A stretch of 24,683 nt of DNA from Chara braunii. Lineage: Eukaryota > Streptophyta > Charophyceae > Charales > Characeae. Shown here piece after piece: positions 7,081 to 17,949 of the stretch; the first letter of the stretch is position 1; each line of letters opens with the position of its first letter. The notes below the pieces were generated by a model. The model did not search any database. It was not told the origin of the DNA and saw only the letters and a program-made list of their open reading frames with translations. Position numbers and translations under genes: made by a program. Where the stretch lies: contig BFEA01000013.1 of the NCBI GenBank assembly GCA_003427395.1, positions 6,202,575 to 6,227,257 of the forward strand, written 5' to 3'.

Positions 7081-9466
7081 AAAAGGCGCACTATATTTCA
7101 AAAGGCTACATTGTCGTGGACTGCACCCCGTGCGTCGTTCTAGCACACATACTCAACCAGGACCTCGTCTTGGGCCCTGCATCAGAAGATAGGCACACGG
7201 CTAGTGTGCTCATGCACGATTGGATATGTCTTGGTGCGTAGCCCCGCATCCCTCTCTTAATAGGACCATGGCATGAAACCGTTACTTAAGCCCCTTGTAT
7301 GCTTGATTGCATTCGGCGCGTCTTTCCAGGGGCACCATTAGAGTTTCCTTCGCGCTCATTTGCCTGGGAAAGAGTCCCTGTACGTGTTTGCTTGGAGCAC
7401 TTGGATGCCCGCGGTCTCTCTCACATATGTTTCTTTACCTCCTCGCTCGGTTGTGCTCTCAAATCTTCCTTCCCGTGCGTGCTGCTTTCCCTTCCCACGC
7501 ACGATTGCTCTCTCCTTCATGTGTCCAGTCGATGTCACCTTCTCATGCACGATCGCTTTCTCCTTCACGCACACTATTTCTCGCACCCACTCACCCAACG
7601 TGCGCGAGCTCTTCTTATCTCTCTCGCGTAGAGCTCTCTGGTTCTCGCTGGCTAACCCGCTCTCTTGGAGACGTTCCCTCTCGGTCTCTCTCTAACAATT
7701 GCTCAATCCCTTTGTCCTTCCCTACACTCTGTTTTGTGGACTCACAACTGCTAAAGGTCCCCATTTGCTCTCGCGAAGTTCTCCGCTCTCGTGTGCCGCC
7801 CAATTGACGAGCCCGCGTTCCTTGGACCACTGTAATTACATGTAAACTATTGGATAATGCCCTCGTGTGTGAATCCTTCCACGTTCTCATCCCTATTCAT
7901 ACGTTACAGATAAATTTACTGCGTTTCACATTTTCTCCTCATATGCACCTATCTCGTGGAGATCCCTGTCGTTCATCCCAACGTCTACTGATTACTTGGA
8001 ACACGTCCCTCGTGCGCTCATTAGAATACGTGTTGATTAGATTAGTTTTAGTAGATCCCCTTCCCTGTGCATGATTCGTAGGCAAAGAATCCCCCTCTCG
8101 CGCCCGCTCGTGCGCTATTGGAGAGGCCCCCTTCCTGATCCGAGTGCGCCTCACTAGACGAACCCAGCGCTCCCTTGTGCGGCAGTTCCCCTTGTATTCT
8201 ATGAGATCCCTAATTAATGCGTTAATTGGATGGACGAGAAGTCCCTTTTTCATGGTGGTGGTTGGATCACAGCGCCCCGTTCCTCTTGTGCCCTGTGTCC
8301 TTTTGAGGACGTCCATGCTGACCAGCTAGCTGCCCCTGGGTTGCGCCTGGTTGGAGCGCTGCCTCGCGGGCGCGAGTCACGTGCGTTTGTCCATCCATCA
8401 CCTTCCCTCCCTCCATTCGTCCGTATACTCAGACCTTCCTCCGTGATCAATTTGTGTGTTCGTCTATACGCTTCTCCCACGCATAAGTGGGTGAGTTGCT
8501 GAGACCCCCCTCTCGTGAGGCGTACGTGGTAAAGTCCTTTATTCGCCCCCCTCGTGCGTGCAGGGATCGTCCCTCTTTGATGTGTGATGTACTTGTTCGC
8601 TGCTCGTACCTTTGCCCCCCAGCCGTTCGGGGACTAGTGCACCTAGGGACCAACACACTCACGTGCTCCCGTCCCTCCGATACTCTCCCTGGGGATCCCC
8701 CAAGAACGGGCCCAGTCCAGCTGAAGTACTTTGTTGGGCCCAGAAGCAGCCGCCACCGGTACCACCGGGAGTCAAACGCGGTGTCGGGAAAATTGCAGCG
8801 CCCTCGGGTACCGGGCCCAGTCCTGAGCCTACTTCGTCCTCTGAACAAGCATGAGTGCAACGAAACAGGTCAGGCAGTCGGGAACTCGCAGCGGCCTGGT
8901 ACTGAAGCTACCCCGGGCCTCTCATATTTTCCTCTTATTTTCGAATCAGCCCCGACCTTCTTCATTTCACACTTGATACTGCAAACGAGTCCAACCCCGC
9001 TAACGGCCCAACACTCAGCCAATTTGGAAACTTTGTCAATCATCCCACCACAACTTTCATCTGAACACTGATATTCCCTGTTTCCCCTTTCATAGCGGTT
9101 TTCCCGCCTTTCTTCTGTCGAGTCCCTGGCGTAACTCTTTTCCTTGGCCCATTTCGGTTCCCGGTCACACACCCACGGGCAAGCATAACCCTTTTTTCCA
9201 ATCGAACACAAGTGAGTCTCAATTACTCCCTTTCACACTTCCCTTCAATTCTCTGACAACGTTTCATTGAGCCGTTGAGCATCCTCGTTTAGTTATGTGT
9301 CTCACCTTCGTCATGCAGGTCCAGACATTTTGTGATTCCGTCTTCGAATAATAAATCTCTCTTTCCCGGCTCCAATCACGAACTTCAATCCAGTCGAAGA
9401 CACTCATAAATTGAATTTTAGTCCTTAAGTCTCGTCTTTTCAGAGGAAGTAAAGGACGACGATAGA
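7081..9466. other. Pyrimidine-rich region without an identified gene
   Basis: The plus strand is rich in C and T, with recurrent CCCTCGTGCG- and CTCTC-type strings. A short local duplication of a CACGATYGCTYTCTCCTTCA motif occurs at about 7497 and 7545, 48 bases apart. Open frames of up to 194 codons exist (for example plus strand 8487-9071 and minus strand 8870-9211), but they are proline-, serine- or arginine-rich, overlap on both strands, and resemble no family I know. I see no splice-consistent gene model and no RNA gene. Confidence 0.5.
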
Positions 9467-10201
9467 CTAGAGCCGCCCGACAACAGCCCCCCCCCATTCT
9501 CGACATCCCCGGCGAGCCACCGAATTTGCGATCGTCTGACTTTCGAGGAGGAAGAAATTAATCGACCGGCACCTAATCCGTACCTGATCAACCCCAAGAA
9601 ACACATTCCTCTCATAATTCTCTTTTTTCCTTTTGCTTTTCCTACCTCTCTTCCCACCATCGTTTCTTTTTGCTTTCCGCTTTTTGTTTCTCACTTGCTC
9701 TCTTAACCACCCTATCATTGCCAAGCTCCGGTAGACTTCGAATTTGTCTCTCGACTCGTGGAAGTATAATCTACTCTCACTCTTACTCTTAGTTGACTGA
9801 ATCAGTTTGATAAATGCTAAAGTACCACCCTCTTTCAATATCAAGCTTTTGAACTTCCGAGGTTTACCTCCCCAGTTCACGAGCGTTTTTGTCCTCCTCG
9901 CACCTATTCTTCATGCAATCAAGAAGGCTTCCGAGAATGTACGGAAATGTGTTGTAGGAAAAGCATCGCATGATAGGCTTGTACGGATCCATAACTCCAC
10001 TAAGGAGCATCGTTCACCCCTCGTACCACTATAGAGATCAAACGTAATGAGGCAATTAGTTACGCAAAGTAACAGACCGAAGTTAAATATGTAACATCAG
10101 CACCAACAATGGAAAGTGTGAGCATATGTTGACACGAGGATGACCAGCAAGAGAAAAGGGAGACACAAATTTATATTCCATCATCGCACCCCTATTACAA
10201 G
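9467..10201 (-). other. Unassigned region downstream of the retroelement frames
   Basis: A minus-strand open frame at 9467-9880 (137 codons) encodes a very basic Lys/Arg-rich stretch in its middle, and I recognise no domain. A ten-C run on the plus strand (9487-9496) reads as G10 on the minus strand. This interval follows the second broken frame of the retroelement and could be its 3' part. No reverse transcriptase, RNase H or integrase motif is seen. Confidence 0.3.
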
Positions 10202-11149
10202 TTACAATCTTTCGACCCAATTTCTAGTCTTGACCGAATCATTGCCTTCGGATTTCCTTACGTCAATAACGGGTCCCTTGACTTGAAATCTCTTCTCAAG
10301 TTCTAACAGTTTCTTAAGTCTCCTTGATGTGTTTCTAAGATTGTCAGCATCCTCGATAAACTTCACTTCCACGATGGTCTTTCCTTTGCCTTCTTAGACG
10401 GATGAAAGTCGATTCCCACATTCTCGACCTTCCAAAAGGCTTTCATCTAATTCTCCTTCAACACTCATCACCGTGCATTGATCCATTATGAAGTCTCCAA
10501 AATCTTTCGTAGTTACCAGATTTTGGATCGCAGTTGTTTTAAGACTATTCCCAACATTGTTTTCGAATGTATCAATGGTCTCAAAAAGTTGGGCAAGGTC
10601 ATAGTTGATGTCTGGTTCGACGGTCTCAAACAGTTGAGCAAGCTCGTAGCTGACGTTCGGCTCGACGATCTCAAACAGTTGAGCAAGCTCATAGCTGACA
10701 TCCAACTCGACGGTCTCATAGTTGACGTCCAGCTTGACTACCTCAAACAGTTGAGCAAGCTCATAGCTGTTGTCCGTCTCGACTGTATCAAACAGTTGAG
10801 CAAGCTCATAGCTTATGTCCGGCTCGATGGTCTCAAATAGTTGAACAAGCTAATAGTTGTCGTCCAGCTCACACATGACTTTAAATGTTTGTAAAATTTC
10901 GGCGTCTACAACACCATCGAGGAGACATTTATCATCTTGATCCTCTATCAACTCGTCTTGGGTATGTTTAGTATCTTTCAAATTTTTGCGTTCTTCATCT
11001 ATCGCTATCATCTTCATTGTCATGGTTCGAGCTACCAATGTCACCTCCATAGCCCTCGGTTCATCGCCCTTCGGCGATATATCAATGTCGAGGCCAGTAT
11101 TATCGATCCTATGTTTACTTGATTCTCCACCCACTTCCTTAGTGCACAC
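10202..11149 (-). pseudogene. Broken retroelement frame with 15-residue repeats
   Basis: One minus-strand frame stays readable for about 316 codons, interrupted only by TAG at 10850-10852 and TAA at 10394-10396, and ends at TAA 10202-10204. The N-terminal third is acidic and mixed. Next come seven tandem copies of a unit like YELAQLFETVEPDVS (about 10565-10849), one of them shortened to YETVELDVS. The C-terminal part is charged and helix-prone (RRLKKLLELEKRF). No enzymatic motif is seen. The 5' limit is uncertain because an upstream frame change may have removed the true start. It lies downstream of gag, where pol would be expected. Function is unknown. Confidence 0.5.
10565..10849 (-). repeat. 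In-frame 45-bp tandem repeat (15 residues per unit)
   Basis: On the plus strand the unit appears as CAGTTGAGCAAGCTCATAGC plus ~25 further bases, repeated with a period of 45. One unit is shortened by 18 bases, which is a multiple of three. All copies keep the same minus-strand reading frame, so amplification occurred while the frame was translated, or by chance in multiples of three. The TAG at 10850-10852 stands where the other units have GAG or GAC (Glu/Asp). Confidence 0.85.
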
Positions 11150-11703
11150 TAAATTTGCATAGGAATCTTTTTCACAACTCTCGAACCGAATGCTTGAAAA
11201 CTCAATCGCCAGACTATCATTTGCATCCAGGTCGGCACCAAAATTTCCCTATGTTTTGCCTCTTGCACCGTTTCTACTTCAATGTCGATGTTTGTCTCCA
11301 TTAAGAGTCAGCATGATATGTTTTTCCCATCACTTCCCCATTCCATCGCTCTCGTCTTATTGAGCTCGACGGTTTTCTCAGGGTCCTTTTCTGATCTGTC
11401 TTGAGACTCTTGTTGTGAAGGAACCTTCAACGATTCCGCGCTTCTTCGAGGTGGGATATTCTCCGTTCTCTTCATCCTTTTTAGTTTAACCCTTAGGGCC
11501 TTAATCTTCTCGAGCACTTCTCATTCTTTCCTATTTGATCTTCTTCGTTCTTCCTCTTCTTCTTTACATCTCCAACGTCTATCTTGAGATCCGTGACCGT
11601 CATCCTTCTTCCAGTCGTCGTGGTTTCCTCTTTTCCATTCTCCACCATCTTTTCTTGATTTACTTTTCTCAGACGATCGGAACTCTCTTCCATCACCACT
11701 GAG
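11150..11703 (-). other. Decayed linker between the two retroelement frames
   Basis: Minus-strand translation gives short, highly charged pieces in three successive frames: a Lys/Glu/Thr-rich piece at 11493-11699, a Ser/Lys/Glu-rich piece at 11308-11517, then the frame of the next entry. The overlap and frame changes suggest small insertions or deletions in a once continuous coding region. No CCHC zinc knuckle, which usually follows gag, could be found. Confidence 0.35.
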
Positions 11704-12936
11704 TTATTTTTCTAAACAACTTCTACTTACTCCTTTCCCTAGTTTCTCCGATACCTCAAGTACATAAAATCTGGCATTTCGTCCTTCAATCTGCAAAGCC
11801 AACGCCTTCATCTGAGCGAACGACACTCTTTTAGTGGACATGTTTTTCACGACAAACTCTCTTTTCTTGATAGGTAGAGTCCGTACGAATATAGCACATC
11901 GTTCTAACTCACCGAAAAACCTATTTTCTATCAATGGTTTTGACGCCTTCTCAAAATGTCTTGCAAACGTCATTCACGTATATCCTTCCTCTTTCTTCAT
12001 CTCCTTTAAATCCTCGACCGAGCACACGATATCGTTGCAAGCAAAATCCCAAGACAATCCCTCTTTGAAAGTTCTCCACCTCCCATCTTTGGGTATAGCA
12101 GCACACACATCTTTGTCTAGTTTGGGATCCGTGTGCTTAATGAATTCAATTATCGCTTCCCACTCAGTCAATTATGCTTTCAAGGCGTAAACTTCCTAGT
12201 CATTCAGGAATTTTGTTACCCGATGTCCAGTGAAATATAGAGGTTGGCCGAAGTACGGTGGTTGGTAGTATAAAGGACTGCACAACTCTCTGAAGTACAG
12301 TGGTTGGTAGGACAAAGGACCGCACAACTCTCCGTATTCCATAGAATATAGACTTGGTCTGCATGGTGGCTCATATCGCCCTTCTCGCCAAGTCTCTCCT
12401 CCAGAGATTCCTACATACGACGGTCCTCTTGTAAATCTTATGGAACACGGACTCTCTTTTCTATCCTTCCCGGTTGCCGCCTTTATATGAGGCGGTCTGC
12501 TTTCATACTCTCCATTCCACCTTTCTCCTACTTCTGTCGCCATTCTTTCTCCTCCATCAGAACTCTCCACCCCATCTTTCTCTCAGGAATATTAGGCTCA
12601 CTCCTCATTTTCGAAAGATAAGTTTTCTCCATAACTTTTCAGTGTTTCTTTTTCAACCCTCCATCGATCCAACTAATCAATGAAAAGATGGAAGTTCACT
12701 CTCTCAGATGCTCTGTAGCCCAGCCGGACTGATGAGCTCATAGATCCCCACGAGAGACCTCCACTGGACCTACCTGCACCCCTGACGATGTCAACAGGCC
12801 TAGAGGAGAATCGCCCTCTGGCGTATCTCCTCCTACTCTCATGTCGAAAGAGAGGTTGGTCCCATGTCGCCATCATCGCTGACCTACCGATCCCGAGAGC
12901 AGTCCCTTGACGCGAGCCGTTCAACTCGTGCGTCAT
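11704..12936 (-). pseudogene. gag: gag pseudogene of a Ty3/gypsy-like retrotransposon
   Basis: A single minus-strand frame is readable from 12936 to 11704 and is broken by several stops, including TAG at 12673-12675, a cluster near 12592-12606, TAG at 12196-12198, TAA about 8 codons later, and TGA at 11974-11976. After an Arg- and Tyr-rich N-terminal part, the C-terminal ~170 codons fit a retrotransposon Gag capsid region. These run from LYFTGHRVTKFLND through TEWEAIIEFIKHTDPKL and KDGRWRTFKEGL to FARHFEKASKPLIENRFFGE and RTLPIKKREFVVKNMSTK. This is the usual order of a substrate-binding start, helix-rich centre and ...LP...-type segment of plant gypsy Gag. Family assignment is by pattern, without a search. 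Confidence 0.6.
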
Positions 12937-13516
12937 ATGGTCGGACCGAAGTCACACGCTCACGAAACGACGGTATCTCCCTTGTGTAATGCTATTTGGT
13001 GCCATGTCTCTACTCGGCCCACCTCAGACATGGATTTACCCAGGATGCTTTCCCTCGACACTATGGTGTCCTAATCAGACCTCCTGCTAGCAATCAGATC
13101 AGCTAGCCAATCTATTCCCCCCGACTCCTTGCGATCCGGGGCTCTTCTCCCCTCCCCTTCAATCCCTCGAATACATCTCCTGCTCATAGTTTCCTCTTGA
13201 GGAGATTAGAATTAGGTGGACTGACAAAGGGTAGGGAAATCAAAAGAGAATCTCCCTCCAATCACAAGAGCATGCCAGAGGAAATCCATGCAGAAAACAG
13301 AAATGCAGAAATGCAATACTCAGAATATCTCATCGGGGTGTTGAGATGGGTTGGACTGCCAGTCGTCGCCGCACTCTCTCGGAGTCCCTCCTCAACGCAC
13401 CCTTACATTCCAAAGAGAAACAATACCAATGTGAGTAATGGAGTTGAATGCCTCGATCACCAACGCCTACCTTACCTCTGCGGTTACAGGCGGACCGAAG
13501 TCCGGAGAGGTAGCCT
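12937..13516 (-). other. Untranslated leader of the retroelement
   Basis: This ~580-bp stretch lies between the primer-binding site and the first readable gag codons on the minus strand. No conserved frame crosses it. It is the usual position of packaging and translation-control sequences, but no specific motif is recognised. Confidence 0.45.
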
Positions 13517-13534
13517 TCCCTGACAACGGCGCCA
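13517..13534 (-). other. Primer-binding site (PBS), tRNA-Asp type
   Basis: The minus strand reads TGGCGCCGTTGTCAGGGA. The TGGCGCCGTTG(C/T)C(G/A)GGGA form is well known in plant Ty3/gypsy elements such as the Athila and Tat groups, and is attributed to priming by tRNA-Asp. It lies one base after the CA that ends the LTR. Confidence 0.8.
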
Positions 13535-13697
13535 CTGTCAACCGGTAGAAGGGGCCTGCCGGCCTGCGGATCTGACCCTATGTCCGCCCCGCGTCTGTCA
13601 CCTGCGGGAGGGCTAGTTTCGGGCTCCTGGAACCTGTATACGACCAAGTATGCACATACAAACACCAAACCCAATGCACAACATGGCCCTGAAAATT

Positions 13698-13703
13698 TTT
13701 ATT
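13698..13703 (-). promoter_or_regulatory. Poly(A) signal of the LTR
   Basis: The minus strand reads AATAAA in an A/T-rich context, downstream of the TATA box and ~160 bases before the LTR end, consistent with the end of R. Confidence 0.4.
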
Positions 13704-13984
13704 TTCTTTAATCAGTATATAGTACTGATTCCCGAGTTGCCTAGGGATGTTACACAACCTCGCAGGTTCTTGTTTGCGGCTCATCTCACTGCTTGGTCTG
13801 AGTTTCGAGGCTCCTGTGTGAGGTCCTGACCTGAACTCAACGCCCTATGGAGTGTCGTCTGCGGCGAGTACAAGTATTCCACGGCACAAGATCCGAGATC
13901 ACGGAATCTGAAGCATGATCTCTCTGGTTCGCAGTGCAACGTCTTCCGTTACTGTTACCGCACAACCAACGACTGAACAAATAT

Positions 13985-13992
13985 TATTTATA
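13985..13992 (-). promoter_or_regulatory. TATA box of the LTR
   Basis: The minus strand reads TATAAATA, the standard plant TATA form, about 620 bases into the candidate LTR and ~285 bases before the poly(A) signal. Confidence 0.5.
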
Positions 13993-14612
13993 ATCTCAGT
14001 CTGTATTGAGATTATTTCAGCACACAAACTCAGGTGAACCATCAACTCGCTTGGAATCACGAGTACCTGTTCCATAACCAGCGCATATTACCTTGAGTTT
14101 ATTACATCCATGACTGACAACTGGTGCCTGTCGCTCCACTGAGCCCGAGACTGCTCAGATCTTAGTTGAACTCGTACCCCAAGTTCCCAGGTAAGTACAT
14201 TCTGGGAGTGTGCGGTGTCTGCTGACTCTGGTAGCTGGTCCATGATTTCGGAGACTGAAGTCTGCAGTTTCGAAATCTGCTCACCCTGGATTTCACTGGC
14301 TTAGATTCATCAGCTCACTTCGCTGCGAACAGCAGTCAAATCTCTGATACTGGTCTAAGTTTGCCGCTCCAAGTTTGCGCTCATTGTTTTGCTGTTTAAT
14401 TCCTGACCCTCAAATGCCCTTGCAAGGAAAGACTAATATACCCGGTCTGCTGGTTCTGGCCATTCGTTCAGCACAGGAGTCTCAATATCACTGATTACTA
14501 TTCCATGCCCCTGTGTACTATTCGACCACTATGAACACTCGTGGCCTCCATGCATTATTCAAACAAAATAAATAAATTCTTGAAACCACTAGAACAACAG
14601 TAGTACTTGACA

Positions 14613-15567
14613 ATATAGACAATAGGCATCCACCTCTCTCCTCTAAAAGTAAGGAATTGACTCCAACGCTGGAAATTTCCCTCATGTAGCAGGCTTCAAG
14701 CTCGCGGGGGTATTTTGGGAATTCCTGAAATACCCAGTGGCACTTTTGGAACTTTATGGAGCGATAATGGCAATTTCGGAGATCCCAGTTGGAGACGCTC
14801 CTCTTACTATTTTCGTGGTCTTTCTAACTTCCTTCTCGCCTCTTCATAGTCCCTCCATGCCATGCCACTCATTGTTATCTCCATGCGCCCGTTGAAATGT
14901 GAAAACTCACTGGAGAACGATGAATTGTCACTTCTTTCCTGCCCCATATCGAGTCACCCCACCAACATGCACACTATCCAAATGCAAATTCTTTTGTTTA
15001 GAGCTCAACATGTTTGGTTCCCAGCGAGGCAGCCAGATGCATTCAGAGCTCATTCCATGGCTCTGTATACAGGGGATGGTTTAGTCCTGGCAAAGCGTTT
15101 CATTTCCCGCCCTTCAATATATTGTCTCCTTGTTTCACACATTCTCTCATTATTGTGTTTCTTGTCTGTGTGTACCCTCTGTTTTGCCCCTGCATCCATG
15201 TTCAGCCCATATGCTTCTCAAGATGAGGTAAACTGAGTGAACCTTCAACTAGAACCATGGGGTAAATACATCACCGTTATTCCTTGTTCTCTGCACATTT
15301 GGAGCCTTGTCCGATCACTCACTTGCGGGGAGATGGGAATGAATCTCTAGCAAGAACATGGGAAGATACACTGCTCGTTGCATGGGGATGGGCTATCCCT
15401 CGTTCCTCAAATGTACATGGTCAGGCCCAATTATAACGATCAAACATTCGATCTGTGGACGACATCTTGTATAGGATTTTGCTCACAGACGGCGAGTCAG
15501 GCTTCTGATCCGCCGTTGGACAGCCCCCTTTGAGGGGACACATGGCAGAAAATTCCCAATCAAGCGG
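14613..15567. other. Region without recognised features
   Basis: The composition is mixed and non-repetitive. Open frames such as plus strand 14862-15236 (124 codons) overlap alternatives in other frames and resemble nothing I know. It lies immediately beyond the outer end of the candidate LTR, so the start of the unrelated flank should be near 14613. Confidence 0.4.
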
Positions 15568-15695
15568 TTGGCAATGACGCACAAACTCCCTCATGCAGCG
15601 AGGGAATGGTCTTGGTTTTCCAGGCACCCTTTTCCACTGATCCGGCCAGAATCGGATTCAGATTCTTGCTATTCCAAAGGGTCTCAAGTCCAGCT

Positions 15696-15699
<4 letters not shown>
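15568..15699. repeat. Dispersed ~138-bp repeat, copy 2
   Basis: It is homologous to 6943-7080 in the same orientation, with one 5-bp gap near its left end. It is followed directly by the (CT)n run, whereas copy 1 is followed by unrelated sequence. The shared CTGTTC end is therefore probably the true repeat edge. Confidence 0.88.

Positions 15700-15762
<63 letters not shown>
15698..15762. repeat. (CT)n microsatellite
   Basis: This is an uninterrupted run of about 32 CT dinucleotides. The alternating Leu/Ser or Arg/Glu open frames through it are meaningless. Confidence 0.97.
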
Positions 15763-15764
<2 letters not shown>

Positions 15765-16300
15765 GCGAGCACGCTCGCTCTATTGTGTGTGCTGGCAGTC
15801 TTTCAAATTCGCCTTTTCAACAGTTCATTAGTTATAAGTACCTGGTCCTCTACTCTGGCCAAGTGCATTGAAATGTCTACAGGCCTTCTCGGGACATCAG
15901 CTTCTCTGCTCCCTATGCTACTGTGCATGATTAAAGGGCACGTTTGTGCCCGTTGGGGATGAAAAGAATCTGCGACTAGAGCGTGGTAAGATGTTGCCGT
16001 ATATAGCTATTGCCCCGCTAGATTACTCACCAAATGAGAGCAGCAGTGTATCTTCGACAAAAACGCGGGAAATTACATTGGTTTATACTTTGTCCCTCTG
16101 TGCAGCTCCATTCCTCGATCCGATCTCCTGCTTCGCGTGCGAGCATTTGATCCCACAAGCATGCTGTGGAATCTTATTCTTTTTCCCCCTATCTGAAAGT
16201 AACTTCTTGTTTATCCGCATCTATCCCACAAATAGTCCCGGTTCATAAATATTAATTACTCCCTCAATACATTCAATATATTATGCAATCAGCGTGCACG
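15763..16300. other. Region without recognised features
   Basis: No gene, RNA gene or clear repeat was identified. An A/T-rich patch lies at about 16245-16290, just left of the hairpin at 16304. Confidence 0.4.
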
Positions 16301-16303
16301 GTG

Positions 16304-16323
16304 TCGGGACTGGTGAGTCCCGA
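16304..16323. repeat. Hairpin at a possible repeat-element boundary
   Basis: TCGGGACT and AGTCCCGA form a perfect 8-bp inverted repeat around GGTG. A second, weaker pair (CCGGTTT and AAACCGG, 14-base loop) lies just to the right near 16360-16386. The change from mixed sequence to the purine-rich repeat region occurs about here, and a TG at 16303 would suit the start of an LTR, but no matching end was found. Confidence 0.6.
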
Positions 16324-16697
16324 ATGACTTCCCATCACTCGAGAGACTGTATATGGCCGGTTTGTGCACGGCAGAGAAAACCGGAGGCAAGAAGGATGAG
16401 AGGATCAAGGCATAGGCACAGGTGCGAGGAATCTAGAGGCTGCTTGAAGTCGTCGGGACCCATGGACTAAGAAGAAATTGATGGAACAGGGGGCGGCAGA
16501 GGACCGCAAGAAAGCGGCAAAGACGACCCTCCCTCCGAAATGGAGAAGGACCGCCAGGAATAGTGATGACGTAGGATTCACGCTGCAAAGAGAGAAGATA
16601 GGTGGGAAAGGATAGGATGTAAGGCGCCGGCATGGGAAAAGGTAGCCGGGCCAGGTGGGCCACTAGAACGCAGCGGCAGGAGGGCCAAGGGGGCCAC

Positions 16698-16901
16698 AGA
16701 CCAAGAGAAGATGTGGTACCGGTGGGACAAAGTGCCGGGGACCACGTGAGACCAAGAGACGACGTGGTACCGGTGGGACAAAGTGTTGGGAACCACATAA
16801 GACCAAAAGAAGATGTGGTACCGGCGGGACAAAGTGTCAGGGGCCACGTGAGACCAAAAGAAGATGTGGTGCCGGCGGGAAAAAGTTTCGGGGATCACAT
16901 G
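16698..16901. repeat. 51-bp tandem repeat, four units
   Basis: The unit is AGACCAAGAGAAGATGTGGT plus ACCGGTGGGACAAAGTG and CCGGGGACCACGTG, with GTGG starting at 16713, 16764, 16815 and 16866. The exact 51-base period keeps a plus-strand frame with 17-residue repeats (RPKEDVVPAGQSVGDHV type), which continues from 16632 to 16991. More decayed GGGACAA..GTCGGGGAC blocks follow to about 17060. The minus strand is also open through the repeat, so coding is not established. Confidence 0.85.
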
Positions 16902-17490
16902 GGGGACGAACAAAGGTGCGGCATCAATGGGGTAAGTGCCAAGGGCCACATAGCACCAATGGGACCGAGGCCGGGGACCATGAGGGGCTAAGCAAAAAAA
17001 TAATAAGTACGGTATTAGCACGGGACAATTGTCGGGGACTAGTGCGGGGCAAGTGGCGGAGACCTGTGGCGTCCCAAGGAAAAATTGCGGCAATGTGTGT
17101 GGTGTAAAAAAAAAAAAAAAAACAAGTTGCGCCGTCAAGATCGGAGATCATAACGGCCAAATTTATTAGCACCACTCCTGCAAGCGGTAGTGGGAGCAAG
17201 CGGGAGGGCTAAAAGAAAAATAAAAAGCAAGAGAACAGGGAATGGGAGGCATGGGAGCAATCTGAAAAATCTCGGATTGCCCTCCCCCAAGAAAATAGAG
17301 CCAAAGGGAGCCAACATGAAGAAAATAGGCTCCCGGAAAAAATCGGTGCAAGGGGACCCACCGTTTGGGAGAGAGGAGGACTAACGGTGGCTCCCAAGGG
17401 CATGGAAGGGCCACAACTGCAGTCCGAAAAATAACGGACTGGCCCTTGGGCATAGGAAGGGCCAAAACTAAGAGAGAGAGGCAAGAAAAG

Positions 17491-17900
17491 GGCCTTAACG
17501 GCTAGTTGACACTTGGCAAGCAAAAAGAAAAAAAAAAAGAAAAAAAAAATGTGGGAAAATGAAACAAGGAGAGTGAGAGGGAGTGAGTGAGTTGGCCGTT
17601 AGTTGGGACTGCAGCAAGTTGGGATTGCCAAGTCCCAACTGTCCAAGAAAGGAGGAAAAAGAAAAGAAAAGAAAAGAAAATTGAGAAAAAAGCCTTAACG
17701 ACTAGTTGACACTTGACATGAACAAATAAAAAGAAAAGAAAAAGAAAAAGGATGTGAGAGAGGATGAGTGAGTTGGCCGTCAGTTGGGACTGCAGCGAGT
17801 AGGGACTGCCAAGTCGCAACTGTAAACAAGTGGTGGAATAAGAAAAGAAAAAGAAAAGAAAAATAAAAGTAAAAGGAGGAAAGTCAAAAGGGCACTAACG
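17491..17900. repeat. 200-bp tandem duplication with A-rich tracts
   Basis: GCCTTAACGRCTAGTTGACACTTG begins units near 17492 and 17692, and a third start (GGCACTAACG) occurs at 17891. Each full unit continues through an AAAAGAAA tract, a GAGTGAGTTGGCCGT block and a GGGACTGCAG..GGGA.TGCCAAGTC block. A related, more diverged copy of the A-rich and TGGGA..CTGCAGTAGGGATTGCCAGGTCC parts lies at about 19190-19310. Confidence 0.8.
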
Positions 17901-17949
17901 GACAAAAACGACCACTTAGGGGAAGGATTTTGGACCAGATTCACTAGGG

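Larger units (their letters stand above)
10202..14612 (-). mobile_element. Degenerate LTR retrotransposon (Ty3/gypsy-like), 5' part
   Basis: On the minus strand the order is LTR (14612-13536), one base, primer-binding site (13534-13517), leader, a gag frame with stops (12936-11704), a basic linker, and a second frame with stops (11149-10202). LTR, PBS and gag define an LTR retrotransposon. The gag type and PBS point to Ty3/gypsy. Pol is not visible and the second LTR was not found to the left, so the element is either a non-autonomous gag-only type or is truncated and decayed. The left limit given is only the end of the last recognisable frame. Confidence 0.65.
13536..14612 (-). repeat. Candidate 5' LTR (1,077 bp)
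   Basis: On the minus strand the interval begins TGTCAAGTAC and ends GGTTGACA, giving a perfect 6-bp terminal inverted repeat (TGTCAA/TTGACA) immediately before the PBS. Inside it, in the right order for U3-R-U5, are a TATA box (13985-13992) and an AATAAA signal (13698-13703). The PBS side is well supported. The far end rests on a single 6-bp match and could be wrong, because no second LTR copy was found to align. Confidence 0.55.

Noticed and set aside
8487-9211. Plus-strand 194-codon frame overlapping a minus-strand 113-codon frame
   Set aside because: The frames overlap on opposite strands, resemble no family, and lie in pyrimidine-rich DNA. Chance frames are the simpler explanation.
9484-9500. 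G10 run on the minus strand as the polypurine tract before a 3' LTR
   Set aside because: The following sequence (CTGTTGTCGGGC) does not match the start of the candidate 5' LTR (TGTCAAGTAC).
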